Assembly (NCBI GenBank): GCA_039978895.1
Contig: JBDWAL010000055.1
Span: forward strand, 404,128-468,127
Length of the DNA stretch: 64,000 nucleotides
Direction of reading: 5' to 3'
Origin: Aliishimia sp039978895
Lineage (GTDB): Bacteria > Pseudomonadota > Alphaproteobacteria > Rhodobacterales > Rhodobacteraceae
A program made the position numbers and the translations under genes. The notes beneath the pieces were generated by a model. That model was not told where the DNA came from. It saw nothing but the letters and a program-made list of their open reading frames with translations, and searched no databases. This document shows, one piece after another, positions 1-9,213 of this stretch (its first letter is position 1; each line of letters begins with the position of its first letter).

Positions 1-822
1 CCAATGTTCATGGTCGATCTCGTATATTCCCAATAGCAGCCCGTTTTGATCTTGGCGCATATAGGTGAACCCTTCGAGGTCCACGCTCATGGGCACTTCA
101 AAGTCCAACGCGGCCAGTTCAGGGATCGTGTCAGAGATAAGATAGTGGTGCTTTAAGGGGGCGACCGGCAGTTCGATCCCCGCCATACGCCCGACTTGTT
201 TGGCCCAAAGTCCGGCGGCATTGACCACGTGTTCGCAGGTGATCACCCCTTTATCTGTGATGACCTTCCAACCGCCTTCTGTTTGCTCGAGGCTTTCGAC
301 TTTGGTGTGTTCGATCACCGAAGCGCCGCGTTTTTTGGCAGCACCTGCATAGGCGTGAACGGTGCCCGTGGTGTCGACATATCCTTCGCGGTCGGCCCAC
401 ATACCGCCTAATAAACCGTCTACGGACATGATGGGGCACAGCTCTTTGGCCTCTTGCGGGGTCACCAAACGGCAGTCTTCAATCCCGATGGATTGAAAGG
501 TGCGATAGGCCGATTGCAGCCATTCCCAACGATCTGGCGTGCCTGCCATCGTCAAGCCACCCGTCATGTGCAGCCCGATATTGTGACCCGATTCCGCTTC
601 GATCTGTGGAAGCAAGTCGATGGTATAGGCTTGCAGCGCTGCGATGTTGGGGTCCGCGTTCAAGGCGTGGATGCCGCCCGCCGCGTGCCAGCTTGACCCC
701 GCTGTCAGCACGGAGCGTTCCAACAAACACACGTCCGACCAGCCGAGTTTTGCGAGGTGATACAGTACAGAAGCGCCGACAACGCCGCCCCCGATAACAA
801 CTGCGCGGTAATGAGTGTTCAT
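1..822 (-). CDS. FAD-dependent dimethylglycine/sarcosine dehydrogenase-like protein (N-terminal part)
   Basis: This is the first 274 codons of a minus-strand gene that runs off the left edge of the window. The protein opens with MNTHYRAVVIGGGVVGASVL, a GxGxxG dinucleotide-binding fold for FAD. It then has SSWHAAGG around residues 43-50; in dimethylglycine and sarcosine dehydrogenases the His of the WHAAG motif carries covalent FAD (here His46). The rest fits the DAO oxidoreductase domain. Family members of this type usually continue into a GcvT-like folate-binding domain, which would lie outside the window. The ATG at 822 follows a GGGAGGG-like ribosome site. The likely role is oxidative N-demethylation of a methylated glycine; the exact substrate (dimethylglycine, sarcosine or another methylamine) cannot be decided here. 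Confidence 0.85.
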   Translation of the reverse strand, partial: MNTHYRAVVIGGGVVGASVLYHLAKLGWSDVCLLERSVLTAGSSWHAAGGIHALNADPNIAALQAYTIDLLPQIEAESGHNIGLHMTGGLTMAGTPDRWEWLQSAYRTFQSIGIEDCRLVTPQEAKELCPIMSVDGLLGGMWADREGYVDTTGTVHAYAGAAKKRGASVIEHTKVESLEQTEGGWKVITDKGVITCEHVVNAAGLWAKQVGRMAGIELPVAPLKHHYLISDTIPELAALDFEVPMSVDLEGFTYMRQDQNGLLLGIYEIDHEHW

Positions 823-936
823 CAAATTGCCCTCCCTGACAGGAATCACTTGGTGTCAAGCAACCGTAATCGGGGCAGGGGCAATCCGTCTAGACATTTG
901 TGTCCAATGCTGCCCGGGGCGTTTGGACCCGTCAGC

Positions 937-1724
937 CTAAGCGCGGGCGCGCGCCGCACTCGAGAGCAAGAAGAAGCCCGCCGCACAGCACACAATCGTC
1001 GGCCCTGTCGGCGTGTCGTAAAGGTAGGAAAGCCAAAGGCCTGCGGTCGTCGAAGTGCACCCGATCACCGCTGCAATCATAGCCATAAGCTCGGGGGTTC
1101 GCGCAAAGGGACGCGCAGCCGCCGCAGGGATCAACAGCAAGGCGACAATCAATAAAACGCCCACCACTTTGATAGAAATCGCCACAACCAAAGCCAGTGT
1201 CAGCGTTAGTAACATTTGTTCGCGCTTGGGATAAATCCCAGAGGCTTGCGCCAAATCCGGGTTCAAGGTGGCTGTCAGCAAAGCTTGCCAGCGCCACGCC
1301 AACAGCGCCAAGACGATGGCCGCCCCGCCATAGATCAACACCAGCATGTCGCGGGTGACGATCAGGATATCGCCGAACAAATAAGCCATCAGGTCAATGC
1401 GCACGCCGGTTAAAAAGGACGCCGCAACCAAGCCGACAGCCAAGGCTGAATGCGCCATAACACCCAGTAAGGTGTCTGTGGCGTATCCGCGCCCACTTAA
1501 GGCTGTCACGGTGGCAGCCATCAACAAGGCCACCAATAAAGCGCCACCAAACACAGAGACATCCAAGGCCAGCGCCAAAGCGACCCCTAAGATTGACGCA
1601 TGCGCAGTGGCGTCACCAAAATAAGCCATGCGTCGCCACACAATGAAGCACCCCAAAGGCGCTGCCGCGATGGCGACGCCCAAGCCTGCAAGCATCGCGC
1701 GGATCAAGAAATCGTCTAATAAAT

Positions 1725-1728
<4 letters not shown>
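937..1728 (-). CDS. znuB: Zinc ABC transporter permease ZnuB
   Basis: This 263-residue, very hydrophobic protein is the membrane permease of the high-affinity zinc importer. It has about eight membrane segments and the ABC-3 family character of ZnuB/MntB proteins, for example LGCFIVWRRMAYFGDATAHA near residues 26-45, the conserved loop that contacts the ATPase. Its start overlaps the end of znuC by four bases (ATGA), so the two are translationally coupled in a zur-znuC-znuB operon. It would form the channel through which zinc delivered by periplasmic ZnuA enters the cytoplasm, driven by ZnuC. Length is normal for the family. Manganese permeases are close relatives, but the adjacent Zur-type regulator and His-rich ZnuA argue for zinc. 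Confidence 0.95.
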
Positions 1729-2524
<796 letters not shown>

Positions 2525-2528
<4 letters not shown>

Positions 2529-2992
2529 GCGCAGTTGGGACACAAGCCGGTGGCTTCGACAACCGTGGCTTCAATAGAAAATCCGACGGCCTCTGCGCTG
2601 CCTTCAAGAGCGATGCGGGCCGGGGTGGATGGGGCTTCGGCGACCGCCTTGCACATGCGGCAAATCAAGAATGCGGCGGTGTGTGTTTGGCCGGGACGAC
2701 AACAGGCGATAAAGGCGTTTAAATGCTCAATTTTATGGGCAAATCCGTTGGCAACCAAGAAGTCCAATGCGCGATAGGCAACAGGGGGTTGCGAGCCAAG
2801 CCCTTCGCTGCGCAAGACCTCAAGGATGTCATAGGCGCCCAGTGCTTTGTGCTGGTCTAACAAGATTTCCAGCACGCGGCGTCGTGTAGGGGTGAATTGT
2901 AACCCGGCCTCGGCGCAATGGGCTTCAATTGTTGCGACGCAGTCCTCGATACAAACCGTGTGATCATGTTTGGAAAAACCGATTGTATCCAT
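2525..2992 (-). CDS. zur: Zinc uptake regulator Zur (Fur family)
   Basis: This 155-residue Fur-family repressor senses zinc and shuts off zinc uptake genes. The N-terminal winged helix covers about residues 33-95 (FTPTRRRVLEILL, then PVAYRALDFLVANGF as the recognition region). A structural zinc site is formed by CRMC (111-114) and CPNC (151-154), as in Zur and Fur proteins. CC at 97-98 and His104 (CCRPGQTH) lie in the regulatory metal region. The gene heads a minus-strand operon zur-znuC-znuB and is divergent from znuA; the 74-base gap between zur and znuA contains Zur-box-like dyads, so zur is probably autoregulated. PerR and Mur are alternatives in the family, but the znu context makes Zur the best call. 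Confidence 0.95.
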
Positions 2993-3026
2993 GGCGCTGA
3001 GAGGTCCTGAGATTTTGCAAGATTGG

Positions 3027-3061
3027 GGCTTGTTATAATATTACATTTCAAATAACAAGCC
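3027..3061. promoter_or_regulatory. Candidate Zur operator 1 with outer dyad
   Basis: Between zur and znuA, TGTTATAATATTACA at 3031-3045 is an almost perfect inverted repeat, close to the GTTATA-type Zur boxes of proteobacteria. It is embedded in a second, perfect 10-base dyad, GGCTTGTTAT (3027-3036) and ATAACAAGCC (3052-3061). The site is well placed to control both divergent arms. Binding by Zur is inferred. Confidence 0.7.
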
Positions 3062-3066
3062 TCGCT

Positions 3067-4185
3067 ATGTTATACTATTACAAAAATACACTCACCGCGT
3101 TTACATTGTTTTTGATGTCCGCGCCGCTCGTTAGGGCCGAAGCTCCGCAAGTTGTTGCCGATATTGCGCCGGTCCATGCTCTTGTATCTCGCGTCATGCA
3201 GGGTGTTGGTACACCAGACTTGCTGTTACCGCCAGGCACCTCTCCGCATGGTTATGCGTTGCGCCCGTCGCAGGCACGCTCTTTGACGGGGGCGGATTTG
3301 GTTGTCTGGATTGGACCCGAATTGACGCCTTGGTTAGATGACGCGTTGCAGTCTTTGGCATCGGACACCCCCAAGTTGTCTTTGTTGAAAGCACCTGACA
3401 CGTTGCTTTTCCAATTCCGTGAAACCGCGATTTTTGACGATCATGACGATCATGACGAAAAAGGCCATGATGATCACGACGATCATGATGATCACGACGA
3501 AAAAGGTCACGACGACCACGATGAGCACGCGCACGACGATCATGATGATCATGAAGAAAAAGGTCATGATGATCACGACGAACATGGCGACGATGACCAC
3601 GACAAACATGACGACCACGACAAAGACGAAGGCCACGATGAAGCGCATGACGATCATGATCATCACGACCATGATGGCGTTGATCCTCACGCTTGGCTTG
3701 ACCCGGAAAATGCCAAGCTCTGGCTGGACGTGATCGCGGCTGAACTGTCAGCGCAAGACCCTGAAAACGCGGCGACCTATGCGGTCAATGCCCAAGCTGG
3801 ACAGGATGAGATTGATTTGGCGGTGAAGGACTTAACGGTCAAGTTGGCGACAAAGCAGGACCAAGGGTTCATCGTGTTTCATGATGCATATCAGTACTTT
3901 GAAGCCCGGTTTGGCCTGAAGGTTGCGGGCGCGTTCCAAGTGAGTGACGCGGTTGCGCCGGGGGCTGCGCGTGTGGCTGCGCTGCGTGACCGGGTGGCAC
4001 AAGGCAATATCGCGTGCATCTTCACTGAACCGCAGTTTAACCCGGATACCGTACGCAGGATTGGTGAGGCGGCAAATCTTAAGGTTGCTGTTTTGGACCC
4101 GATGGGGGCGCATTTGGATCCGGGATCTGATTTGTATGTGAGCTTGCTGCGATCCATGGCTGGCCAGATCGCGGACTGTTTGTAA
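3067..4185 (+). CDS. znuA: Periplasmic zinc-binding protein ZnuA with His/Asp-rich loop
   Basis: This 372-residue solute-binding protein captures zinc in the periplasm and hands it to ZnuBC. Residues 1-24 form a signal peptide ending LVRAEA. Likely zinc ligands are His61 (SPHGY), His208 (DPHAW), His272 (FHDAY) and possibly Asp344, the usual ZnuA pattern. Cys317 and Cys371 could make the C-terminal disulfide seen in ZnuA. Residues 124-203 are a very long charged loop of His and Asp with repeated EKGHDDHD units, much longer than the loop in Escherichia coli ZnuA. It is divergent from zur-znuCB. The first ATG is kept because it gives a complete signal peptide; the later Met17 would truncate it. 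Confidence 0.95.
   Translation: MLYYYKNTLTAFTLFLMSAPLVRAEAPQVVADIAPVHALVSRVMQGVGTPDLLLPPGTSPHGYALRPSQARSLTGADLVVWIGPELTPWLDDALQSLASDTPKLSLLKAPDTLLFQFRETAIFDDHDDHDEKGHDDHDDHDDHDEKGHDDHDEHAHDDHDDHEEKGHDDHDEHGDDDHDKHDDHDKDEGHDEAHDDHDHHDHDGVDPHAWLDPENAKLWLDVIAAELSAQDPENAATYAVNAQAGQDEIDLAVKDLTVKLATKQDQGFIVFHDAYQYFEARFGLKVAGAFQVSDAVAPGAARVAALRDRVAQGNIACIFTEPQFNPDTVRRIGEAANLKVAVLDPMGAHLDPGSDLYVSLLRSMAGQIADCL
3068..3082. promoter_or_regulatory. Candidate Zur operator 2 over the znuA start codon
   Basis: TGTTATACTATTACA at 3068-3082 matches operator 1 at 14 of 15 bases and begins 37 bases after it. It covers codons 1-5 of znuA as annotated. I see no Shine-Dalgarno sequence upstream of that ATG, so either znuA mRNA is nearly leaderless or translation starts elsewhere. 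Confidence 0.6.
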
Positions 4186-4232
4186 CACAACTGTGCGCTG
4201 GGCGTATAGCACTTCGCGTCTAACCTGGATTA

Positions 4233-4272
4233 CCTAACGCTGCCGGAAATCAAGGATTTGAACGCGTTAGGT
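4233..4272. repeat. Inverted repeat between convergent znuA and hpaR
   Basis: ACCTAACGC (4232-4240) and GCGTTAGGT (4264-4272) are perfect complements separated by 23 bases, in the gap between the ends of znuA and hpaR. There is no run of T after either arm, so it is not a typical intrinsic terminator, though it may still halt transcription. Confidence 0.5.
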
Positions 4273-4306
4273 GATGCGCGGTGGGTCGAGCAAAACGCAA
4301 AGTGCC

Positions 4307-4759
4307 TTAGTCCGTTTCTTTCAGGGCCCGGCGCACGGTGACCAATAATGTTTGCAACGTTTCTAATGTGTCGGGGCCGATTGCGGCCTCGATTTCGTTG
4401 TAGATGGCGGCGCTCTCATGGGCGGCATCTGCCAAGAATGCCCGCCCGTCTGAGGTGATTTCCAACAAGGTACGACGCCCGTCCTCGGGGTCTTTGTGGC
4501 TGTCCACCCAGCCTGCATCCGACAATGTCCGAATGATCCGCGTCAGGGATGGCAACATCAGACAGGCGTGATCGGCAACCGTAGACGCGTCTGCGGATTT
4601 GACTTCTTCTAAGACCCTTAAAACCCGCCATTGTTGTTCGGTGACACCGCGCGCGAGCAGCAGGGGACGGAATCGTTCCATGACCAGCTCGCGTGTGCGC
4701 AAAAGTGAGATCGGCAGGGCAAGCTGCGTGACGTCTAACGGAGGGGGGGCTTTGGGCAT
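4307..4759 (-). CDS. hpaR: MarR-family repressor of homoprotocatechuate genes (HpaR)
   Basis: This 150-residue MarR-type regulator is divergent from hpaF and probably represses the homoprotocatechuate operon until a ring-cleavage substrate is present. It has the HpaR-like opening (LPISLLRTRELVMERFRPLL), a winged helix with recognition region LMLPSLTRIIRTLSDAGWV near residues 67-85, and the wing KDPEDGRRT around 90-98. Length is typical for HpaR (about 145-150). The spacer to hpaF (4760-4835) holds two short dyads that could be its operators. General MarR repressors are similar, so the specific name relies on both the sequence and the position. Confidence 0.88.
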   Translation of the reverse strand: MPKAPPPLDVTQLALPISLLRTRELVMERFRPLLLARGVTEQQWRVLRVLEEVKSADASTVADHACLMLPSLTRIIRTLSDAGWVDSHKDPEDGRRTLLEITSDGRAFLADAAHESAAIYNEIEAAIGPDTLETLQTLLVTVRRALKETD

Positions 4760-4779
4760 GTCACAAACCTAGGGCAATT

Positions 4780-4814
4780 CATGTTGACATGCTAGGATTA
4801 AATTAACATGTTAA
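4780..4814. promoter_or_regulatory. Candidate HpaR operators and hpaF promoter
   Basis: Two dyads lie between hpaR and hpaF: CATGTTGACATG (4780-4791, one mismatch pair) and the perfect 12-base palindrome TTAACATGTTAA (4803-4814). The first contains TTGACA, which could be a -35 element, with a -10 region overlapping the second dyad. The arrangement suits repression by a MarR dimer, but both promoter and binding are inferred. Confidence 0.5.
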
Positions 4815-4835
4815 GTAAATTGAAAGGACTCGCTG

Positions 4836-5225
4836 ATGCCCCATCTGACGCTCCAACATTCTGCTGCGTTGTCTCAACGCTATGACATGACTGCTCTGTG
4901 CGAAAATTTGCGCAAGGTGATGGTGGCCCAAGGGTGTTTTCCAACGGGCGGCATTCGGGTGCGCGCTTGGCCGACACCCGCGCAGGCTGTTGCGGATGGG
5001 CATCCTGACAATGTGTATGTGGACCTGATCTTGCGCATGGCTGTGGGACGCACCGCAGATGTCAAACGCGCGGCGGGGGACGCGATCATGGCGGCAACGG
5101 AAACGTTTTTTGCTGATGACTTAACCCGAGCACATATCGCAATCGCTCTGGAGATTGTTGAAATCGAACCAGAATTTTCGTGGAAAACCAACACTATTCA
5201 CGCCCGCCTGAAAGGGACATCATGA
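4836..5225 (+). CDS. hpaF: 5-carboxymethyl-2-hydroxymuconate delta-isomerase
   Basis: This 129-residue protein is a tautomerase-superfamily isomerase that converts 5-carboxymethyl-2-hydroxymuconate to its 5-oxo form in the homoprotocatechuate pathway. The sequence begins MPHLTLQHSA, so Pro2 is available as the catalytic N-terminal proline after Met removal. Length fits the family (about 125-130 residues). An AAAGGAC stretch ahead of the ATG serves as ribosome site. It is first in the plus-strand hpa operon, and its TGA overlaps the ATG of hpaE. Confidence 0.93.
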   Translation: MPHLTLQHSAALSQRYDMTALCENLRKVMVAQGCFPTGGIRVRAWPTPAQAVADGHPDNVYVDLILRMAVGRTADVKRAAGDAIMAATETFFADDLTRAHIAIALEIVEIEPEFSWKTNTIHARLKGTS

Positions 5226-6733
5226 CCCAGCTTGAGACCAACATCGCCAAAGCGCAAAGCTATCTTGCGCGATTTTCGGATGGCGAAACCTTAAACCAAA
5301 TCGGTGGGAAAGCCGTGCCCGCAGCATCTCGTGCAACGTTTGAGACGATTACACCGGTTGATCTGAGTGTACTTGGGAAGGTGTCGCGTTCGGGCGCAGA
5401 AGATGTAGACGCAGCGGCGCAAGCAGCCCAAGCCGCGTTCAAAGACTGGGCCGCAATGCCGGGCGCGCAACGCAAGAAATTGTTGCACGCTATCGCCGAT
5501 GCCATCGTGGAACGCGCCGAAGAAATCGCCTTTGTGGAGGCAATGGATACAGGGCAAGCCATTCGCTTCATGTCCAAAGCGGCGCTGCGCGGCGCGGATA
5601 ACTTCCGCTTTTTTGCCGACAAAGCCGTGGAAGCGCGCGATGGTCACTCGATCCATGCGCCGGGTCAGATGAATGTCACAAGCCGCAAGCCGATTGGTCC
5701 TGTGGGCATTATCACGCCGTGGAACACGCCCTTCATGCTGTCCACATGGAAGATCGCGCCAGCGCTCGCTGCGGGATGCACCGTGGTGCACAAACCTGCC
5801 GAACTTAGCCCGCTGAGCGCGCGCCTTTTGGTCGAAATCGCCGAAGAGGCAGGCTTGCCACCGGGCGTGTGGAACACTGTGCATGGCATGGGCGAAGACG
5901 CAGGGGCCGCACTGACGCAACATCCGCTGATCAAAGCGGTGGCCTTTGTCGGCGAGACCAAAACAGGCTCTGCGATCATGCGCCAAGGCGCTGACACGTT
6001 GAAGCGTGTGCATTTCGAATTGGGCGGAAAGAACCCGGTGATTGTGTTCGAAGATGCCGATCTGGAACGTGCTGCTGATGCCGCCGTTTTCATGATCTAT
6101 TCGCTGAATGGTGAACGCTGCACGTCCTCGTCACGCGTGTTGGTTCAAGACACAATTTACGCCGACTTCACCGCCCGCATTGCTGAAAAAGCGGCGCGGA
6201 TTAAAGTGGGTCATCCGCTTGATCCCGAAACGGTCGTGGGCCCGTTGATCCATCCCGATCACATGGCCAAAGTCAGCTCATATTTTGACATCGCGCAAAA
6301 CGAAGGCGCGACCATCGCCACAGGTGGCACGGCATTGGATGGTCCGGGATGCTATGTCCCGCCAACCTTGTTCACGGATGCCCGCCCCGACATGCGCATC
6401 GCGCAAGAAGAAATCTTTGGCCCAGTCCTGACAGCCTTGTCGTTCAAAGACGAAGCCGATGCATTGCGCATCGCCAATGGGGTTGAATATGGCCTTGCGG
6501 GGTATCTTTGGACGGGTGATGTCACCCGCGCGTTGCGGGTGTCCGATGAAATGGAAGCTGGTATGATCTGGGTGAATTCCGAAAATACACGCCATTTGCC
6601 GACCCCGTTTGGCGGCGTGAAATCTTCGGGCATTGGCCGTGATGGTGGTGATTGGTCTTTCGATTTTTATATGGAAACCAAGAATATCGCCTTCGCCACA
6701 ACGGCCCACACAATCCCCAAATTGGGAGGTTAA
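5222..6733 (+). CDS. hpaE: 5-carboxymethyl-2-hydroxymuconate semialdehyde dehydrogenase
   Basis: This NAD-dependent aldehyde dehydrogenase oxidises the ring-cleavage product of homoprotocatechuate. It is 503 residues from the ATG at 5222, which overlaps the hpaF stop (ATGA) and so is preferred over an upstream in-frame ATG at 5180 inside hpaF. Motifs include TPWNTPF (oxyanion Asn), the catalytic Glu in FELGGKNP, and the catalytic Cys in NGERCTSSSR. Sequence and position between hpaF and hpaD support HpaE (HpcC) rather than a general betaine-aldehyde dehydrogenase. It is three bases from hpaD and clearly in one transcript with it. Confidence 0.93.
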   Translation: MTQLETNIAKAQSYLARFSDGETLNQIGGKAVPAASRATFETITPVDLSVLGKVSRSGAEDVDAAAQAAQAAFKDWAAMPGAQRKKLLHAIADAIVERAEEIAFVEAMDTGQAIRFMSKAALRGADNFRFFADKAVEARDGHSIHAPGQMNVTSRKPIGPVGIITPWNTPFMLSTWKIAPALAAGCTVVHKPAELSPLSARLLVEIAEEAGLPPGVWNTVHGMGEDAGAALTQHPLIKAVAFVGETKTGSAIMRQGADTLKRVHFELGGKNPVIVFEDADLERAADAAVFMIYSLNGERCTSSSRVLVQDTIYADFTARIAEKAARIKVGHPLDPETVVGPLIHPDHMAKVSSYFDIAQNEGATIATGGTALDGPGCYVPPTLFTDARPDMRIAQEEIFGPVLTALSFKDEADALRIANGVEYGLAGYLWTGDVTRALRVSDEMEAGMIWVNSENTRHLPTPFGGVKSSGIGRDGGDWSFDFYMETKNIAFATTAHTIPKLGG

Positions 6734-6736
6734 CCC

Positions 6737-7717
6737 ATGCCATTACCCGCCCCGAACCTATATCCTGACTTCAACACGATCCGACTAAGCCACGTGGTCT
6801 ACACGGTCACCGATCTGGCCGCGTCCAAAGCGTTTTGGGTCGACACGCTTGGCCTACAGGTGACAGACGAAACAGCGACGCATCTGTATCTGCGCGCGAT
6901 GGAAGAGCGTGGTCATCATTGTATTGTGCTTGAACTTGGCGACACCCCAGCGGCGCGGGTGCTTGGGTTTAAGGTCTTTGCCGAAGCCGATCTTGACGCG
7001 GCTTACGCCTATTTCAGTGCCAAAGGTCATCCGGTGTCTTGGGTTGAACGCGCCTATCAGGGGCGGACGTTGTTGACGACGGACAATCTTGGCATCCCGA
7101 TTGAGTTTTATCACCAAATGCACCGTCTCGCGCCGATCCATCAGGCGTATAAGCTGTATAAGGGTGTGAAACCGCTGCGCATTGATCACTTCAACTGCTT
7201 TTCGACGGATGTGGATGCGAGCGTAGAATTTTGGTCTGATATTGGTTTTCGGGTGACCGAATATACCGAAGATGCGCAGAGCAAACGCCTATGGGCGGCG
7301 TGGATGCACCGCAAAGGCGGGGTGCATGATATGGCGTTCACCAACGGGCGCGGGCCGCGTTTGCACCATGTTGCGTTTTGGGTGCCGACTCCGTTGAACA
7401 TCATCGATTTGCTCGATCTGATGAGCACGACAGGATATGTCAGCAACATTGAACGCGGCCCCGGACGGCACGGGATTTCTAACGCGTTTTTCTTATATAT
7501 TCGCGACCCTGATGGGCATCGGATCGAAATCTATTGCTCGGATTATCAAACGGTCGACCCCGATATGGAGCCGATCCATTGGGATTTGAAAGATCCGCAA
7601 CGCCAAACATTATGGGGCGCTCCGGCTCCGCAGAGTTGGTTTGAAGAGGGCACAACGTTTGAGGATGTCGCCGTTGGAGACCCAAAATTATTGGCGCAAC
7701 CCATTGTTGCGCCGTAG
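6737..7717 (+). CDS. hpaD: Homoprotocatechuate 2,3-dioxygenase, vicinal-oxygen-chelate type
   Basis: This 326-residue extradiol dioxygenase opens the ring of 3,4-dihydroxyphenylacetate. It has two vicinal-oxygen-chelate modules, the N-terminal one (RLSHVVYTVTDL, residues 16-27) and the C-terminal catalytic one. His151 (RIDHFN), His210 (RLHHVAFW) and Glu263 (HRIEIY) have exactly the 59- and 53-residue spacing of the metal ligands of Brevibacterium HPCD and Arthrobacter MndD (His155, His214, Glu267). It is therefore of the type I family, unlike the LigB-type HpaD/HpcB of enteric bacteria. Metal may be iron or manganese. Two strong hairpins overlap its 3' end before the next gene. Confidence 0.93.
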   Translation: MPLPAPNLYPDFNTIRLSHVVYTVTDLAASKAFWVDTLGLQVTDETATHLYLRAMEERGHHCIVLELGDTPAARVLGFKVFAEADLDAAYAYFSAKGHPVSWVERAYQGRTLLTTDNLGIPIEFYHQMHRLAPIHQAYKLYKGVKPLRIDHFNCFSTDVDASVEFWSDIGFRVTEYTEDAQSKRLWAAWMHRKGGVHDMAFTNGRGPRLHHVAFWVPTPLNIIDLLDLMSTTGYVSNIERGPGRHGISNAFFLYIRDPDGHRIEIYCSDYQTVDPDMEPIHWDLKDPQRQTLWGAPAPQSWFEEGTTFEDVAVGDPKLLAQPIVAP

Positions 7718-7736
7718 CGTGCACCACAGGTGCACG
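7693..7736. repeat. Two consecutive hairpins at the hpaD 3' end
   Basis: GGCGCAAC (7693-7700) pairs with GTTGCGCC (7706-7713) over a 5-base loop inside the last hpaD codons. CGTGCACC (7718-7725) pairs with GGTGCACG (7729-7736) over a 3-base loop just after the stop codon. Neither is followed by a T-tract. They may stabilise the upstream mRNA or reduce read-through into the decarboxylase-hpaGH segment. Confidence 0.7.
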
Positions 7737-7803
7737 TCACAGTCGCGTCGTTCCATTTGTTTGGTCCTCGACCCTCTGCCTGCCGTGTTAAAAGGAATAC
7801 CAC

Positions 7804-9213
7804 ATGAATTGGGATGAATTTGCCGATTGGTCCGCTAAGATCGGCGTTTGGGGTGCTGAGTATCACAAATCGCTCAGGGAAAAGCCTGTGCGCGCCCAAA
7901 CCAAACCGGGCGAGATCGCAGCCCAGCTGCCAGCAAGCCCGCCCGAAACAGGCGAGCCGATGCACGACATTTTCGCGGATGTGGACCGTGTTGTGATGCC
8001 CGGCATGACCCATTGGCAGCATCCTCGCTTCTTTGCTTATTTCAACTCCAACGCGGCCCCGCCATCGATGTTGGCCGATCAGGTGGCCTCGATCCTTGCG
8101 GCGCAATGTATGCTTTGGCAGACCTCCCCCGCCGCGACAGAAATTGAGACCCGCACGTTGGATTGGTTGCGCCAAGGATTGGGTCTGCCGGAGGGGTTCG
8201 CAGGTGTGATCCAAGATAGCGCGTCCTCGGCCACGCTTGCGGCGGTGCTGACGATGCGCGAGCGCGCGTTGGCGTTCAAAGGCAACCAGACGGGATTGTC
8301 TGGCCAACCTGTTTTGCGGGTCTATTGCAGCGTTGAGGTGCACTCCTCGATCGACAAAGCCATCTGGATCGCTGGAATTGGCCAAGAGAACCTTGTCAAA
8401 CTGCCGATCACCAAGGGCGACCCGTTGCGCGGGATCGACACGGATGCGCTTAGGGCGGCAATTGACGCTGATATCGCGCTTGGCTATCGCCCGGCTGGCA
8501 TCATTTCTTGTGTTGGCGGCACGGGCACGGGCGCATCTGATACTGTGGCGGCTGTTATGGATGTGGCTGAAGCCTATGATTTATATACCCATGTGGATGC
8601 GGCTTGGGCGGGCTCTGCGATGCTGTGCCCCGAATTTCGCACCCTTTGGGACGGGGTTGAGCGCGCCCATTCGGTTGTGATGAACCCGCATAAGTGGTTG
8701 GGCACCAATTTCGACTTGTGTGCCCATTTTCTGCGCACGCCAGAGGATCTGGTGCGCACGCTTGCGATCCAACCTGAATACCTGAAAACCCATGGCGCGG
8801 ATGGCATTATCAATTACTCCGAATGGTCTGTCCCGCTGGGCCGCCGCTTTCGGGCGCTCAAACTGTGGTTTTTGATCCGCAGCTACGGAATGGAGGGGTT
8901 GCGCACGCGCCTTCGCAACCATGTGCATTGGGTTCAAGGCTTGTGCGAACGCTTGCGGGCGCATCCTGACTTTGAAATTGTGACTGACCCGATCCTTGCC
9001 TTGTTCACCTTCCGATTGCGCGGGGCGGATCCTGACACTGCAACGCTGAACTTGATCAATGCGATCAATGATGATGGCCGCATTTATCTGACACAAACTA
9101 AGGTTGATGGACACTCGGTGATCCGCTTCACAGGATGCCAATTTGATGCCACTCAAGAAGACGTGGCGCTTGCTTATGATGTTATCACCGAAATTGCAGA
9201 AAGCCTGACATGA
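7804..9213 (+). CDS. Aromatic-L-amino-acid decarboxylase family (PLP, group II)
   Basis: This 469-residue protein belongs to the group II PLP decarboxylases that act on tyrosine, DOPA, tryptophan or phenylalanine. The PLP lysine is Lys297 (NPHKWLGTNFD), Asp265 sits in HVDAAW (pyridine N contact), and His180 (EVHSS) is the ring-stacking residue. Tyr326 (PEYLKTH) aligns with the catalytic loop tyrosine of human DOPA decarboxylase (Tyr332); aldehyde synthases of this family have Phe there, so true decarboxylation is predicted. Its stop overlaps the hpaG start by ATGA, tying it to homoprotocatechuate degradation. It may make tyramine or dopamine that feeds the pathway. An AAAGGA site precedes the ATG. 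The exact substrate is not visible. Confidence 0.88.
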   Translation: MNWDEFADWSAKIGVWGAEYHKSLREKPVRAQTKPGEIAAQLPASPPETGEPMHDIFADVDRVVMPGMTHWQHPRFFAYFNSNAAPPSMLADQVASILAAQCMLWQTSPAATEIETRTLDWLRQGLGLPEGFAGVIQDSASSATLAAVLTMRERALAFKGNQTGLSGQPVLRVYCSVEVHSSIDKAIWIAGIGQENLVKLPITKGDPLRGIDTDALRAAIDADIALGYRPAGIISCVGGTGTGASDTVAAVMDVAEAYDLYTHVDAAWAGSAMLCPEFRTLWDGVERAHSVVMNPHKWLGTNFDLCAHFLRTPEDLVRTLAIQPEYLKTHGADGIINYSEWSVPLGRRFRALKLWFLIRSYGMEGLRTRLRNHVHWVQGLCERLRAHPDFEIVTDPILALFTFRLRGADPDTATLNLINAINDDGRIYLTQTKVDGHSVIRFTGCQFDATQEDVALAYDVITEIAESLT

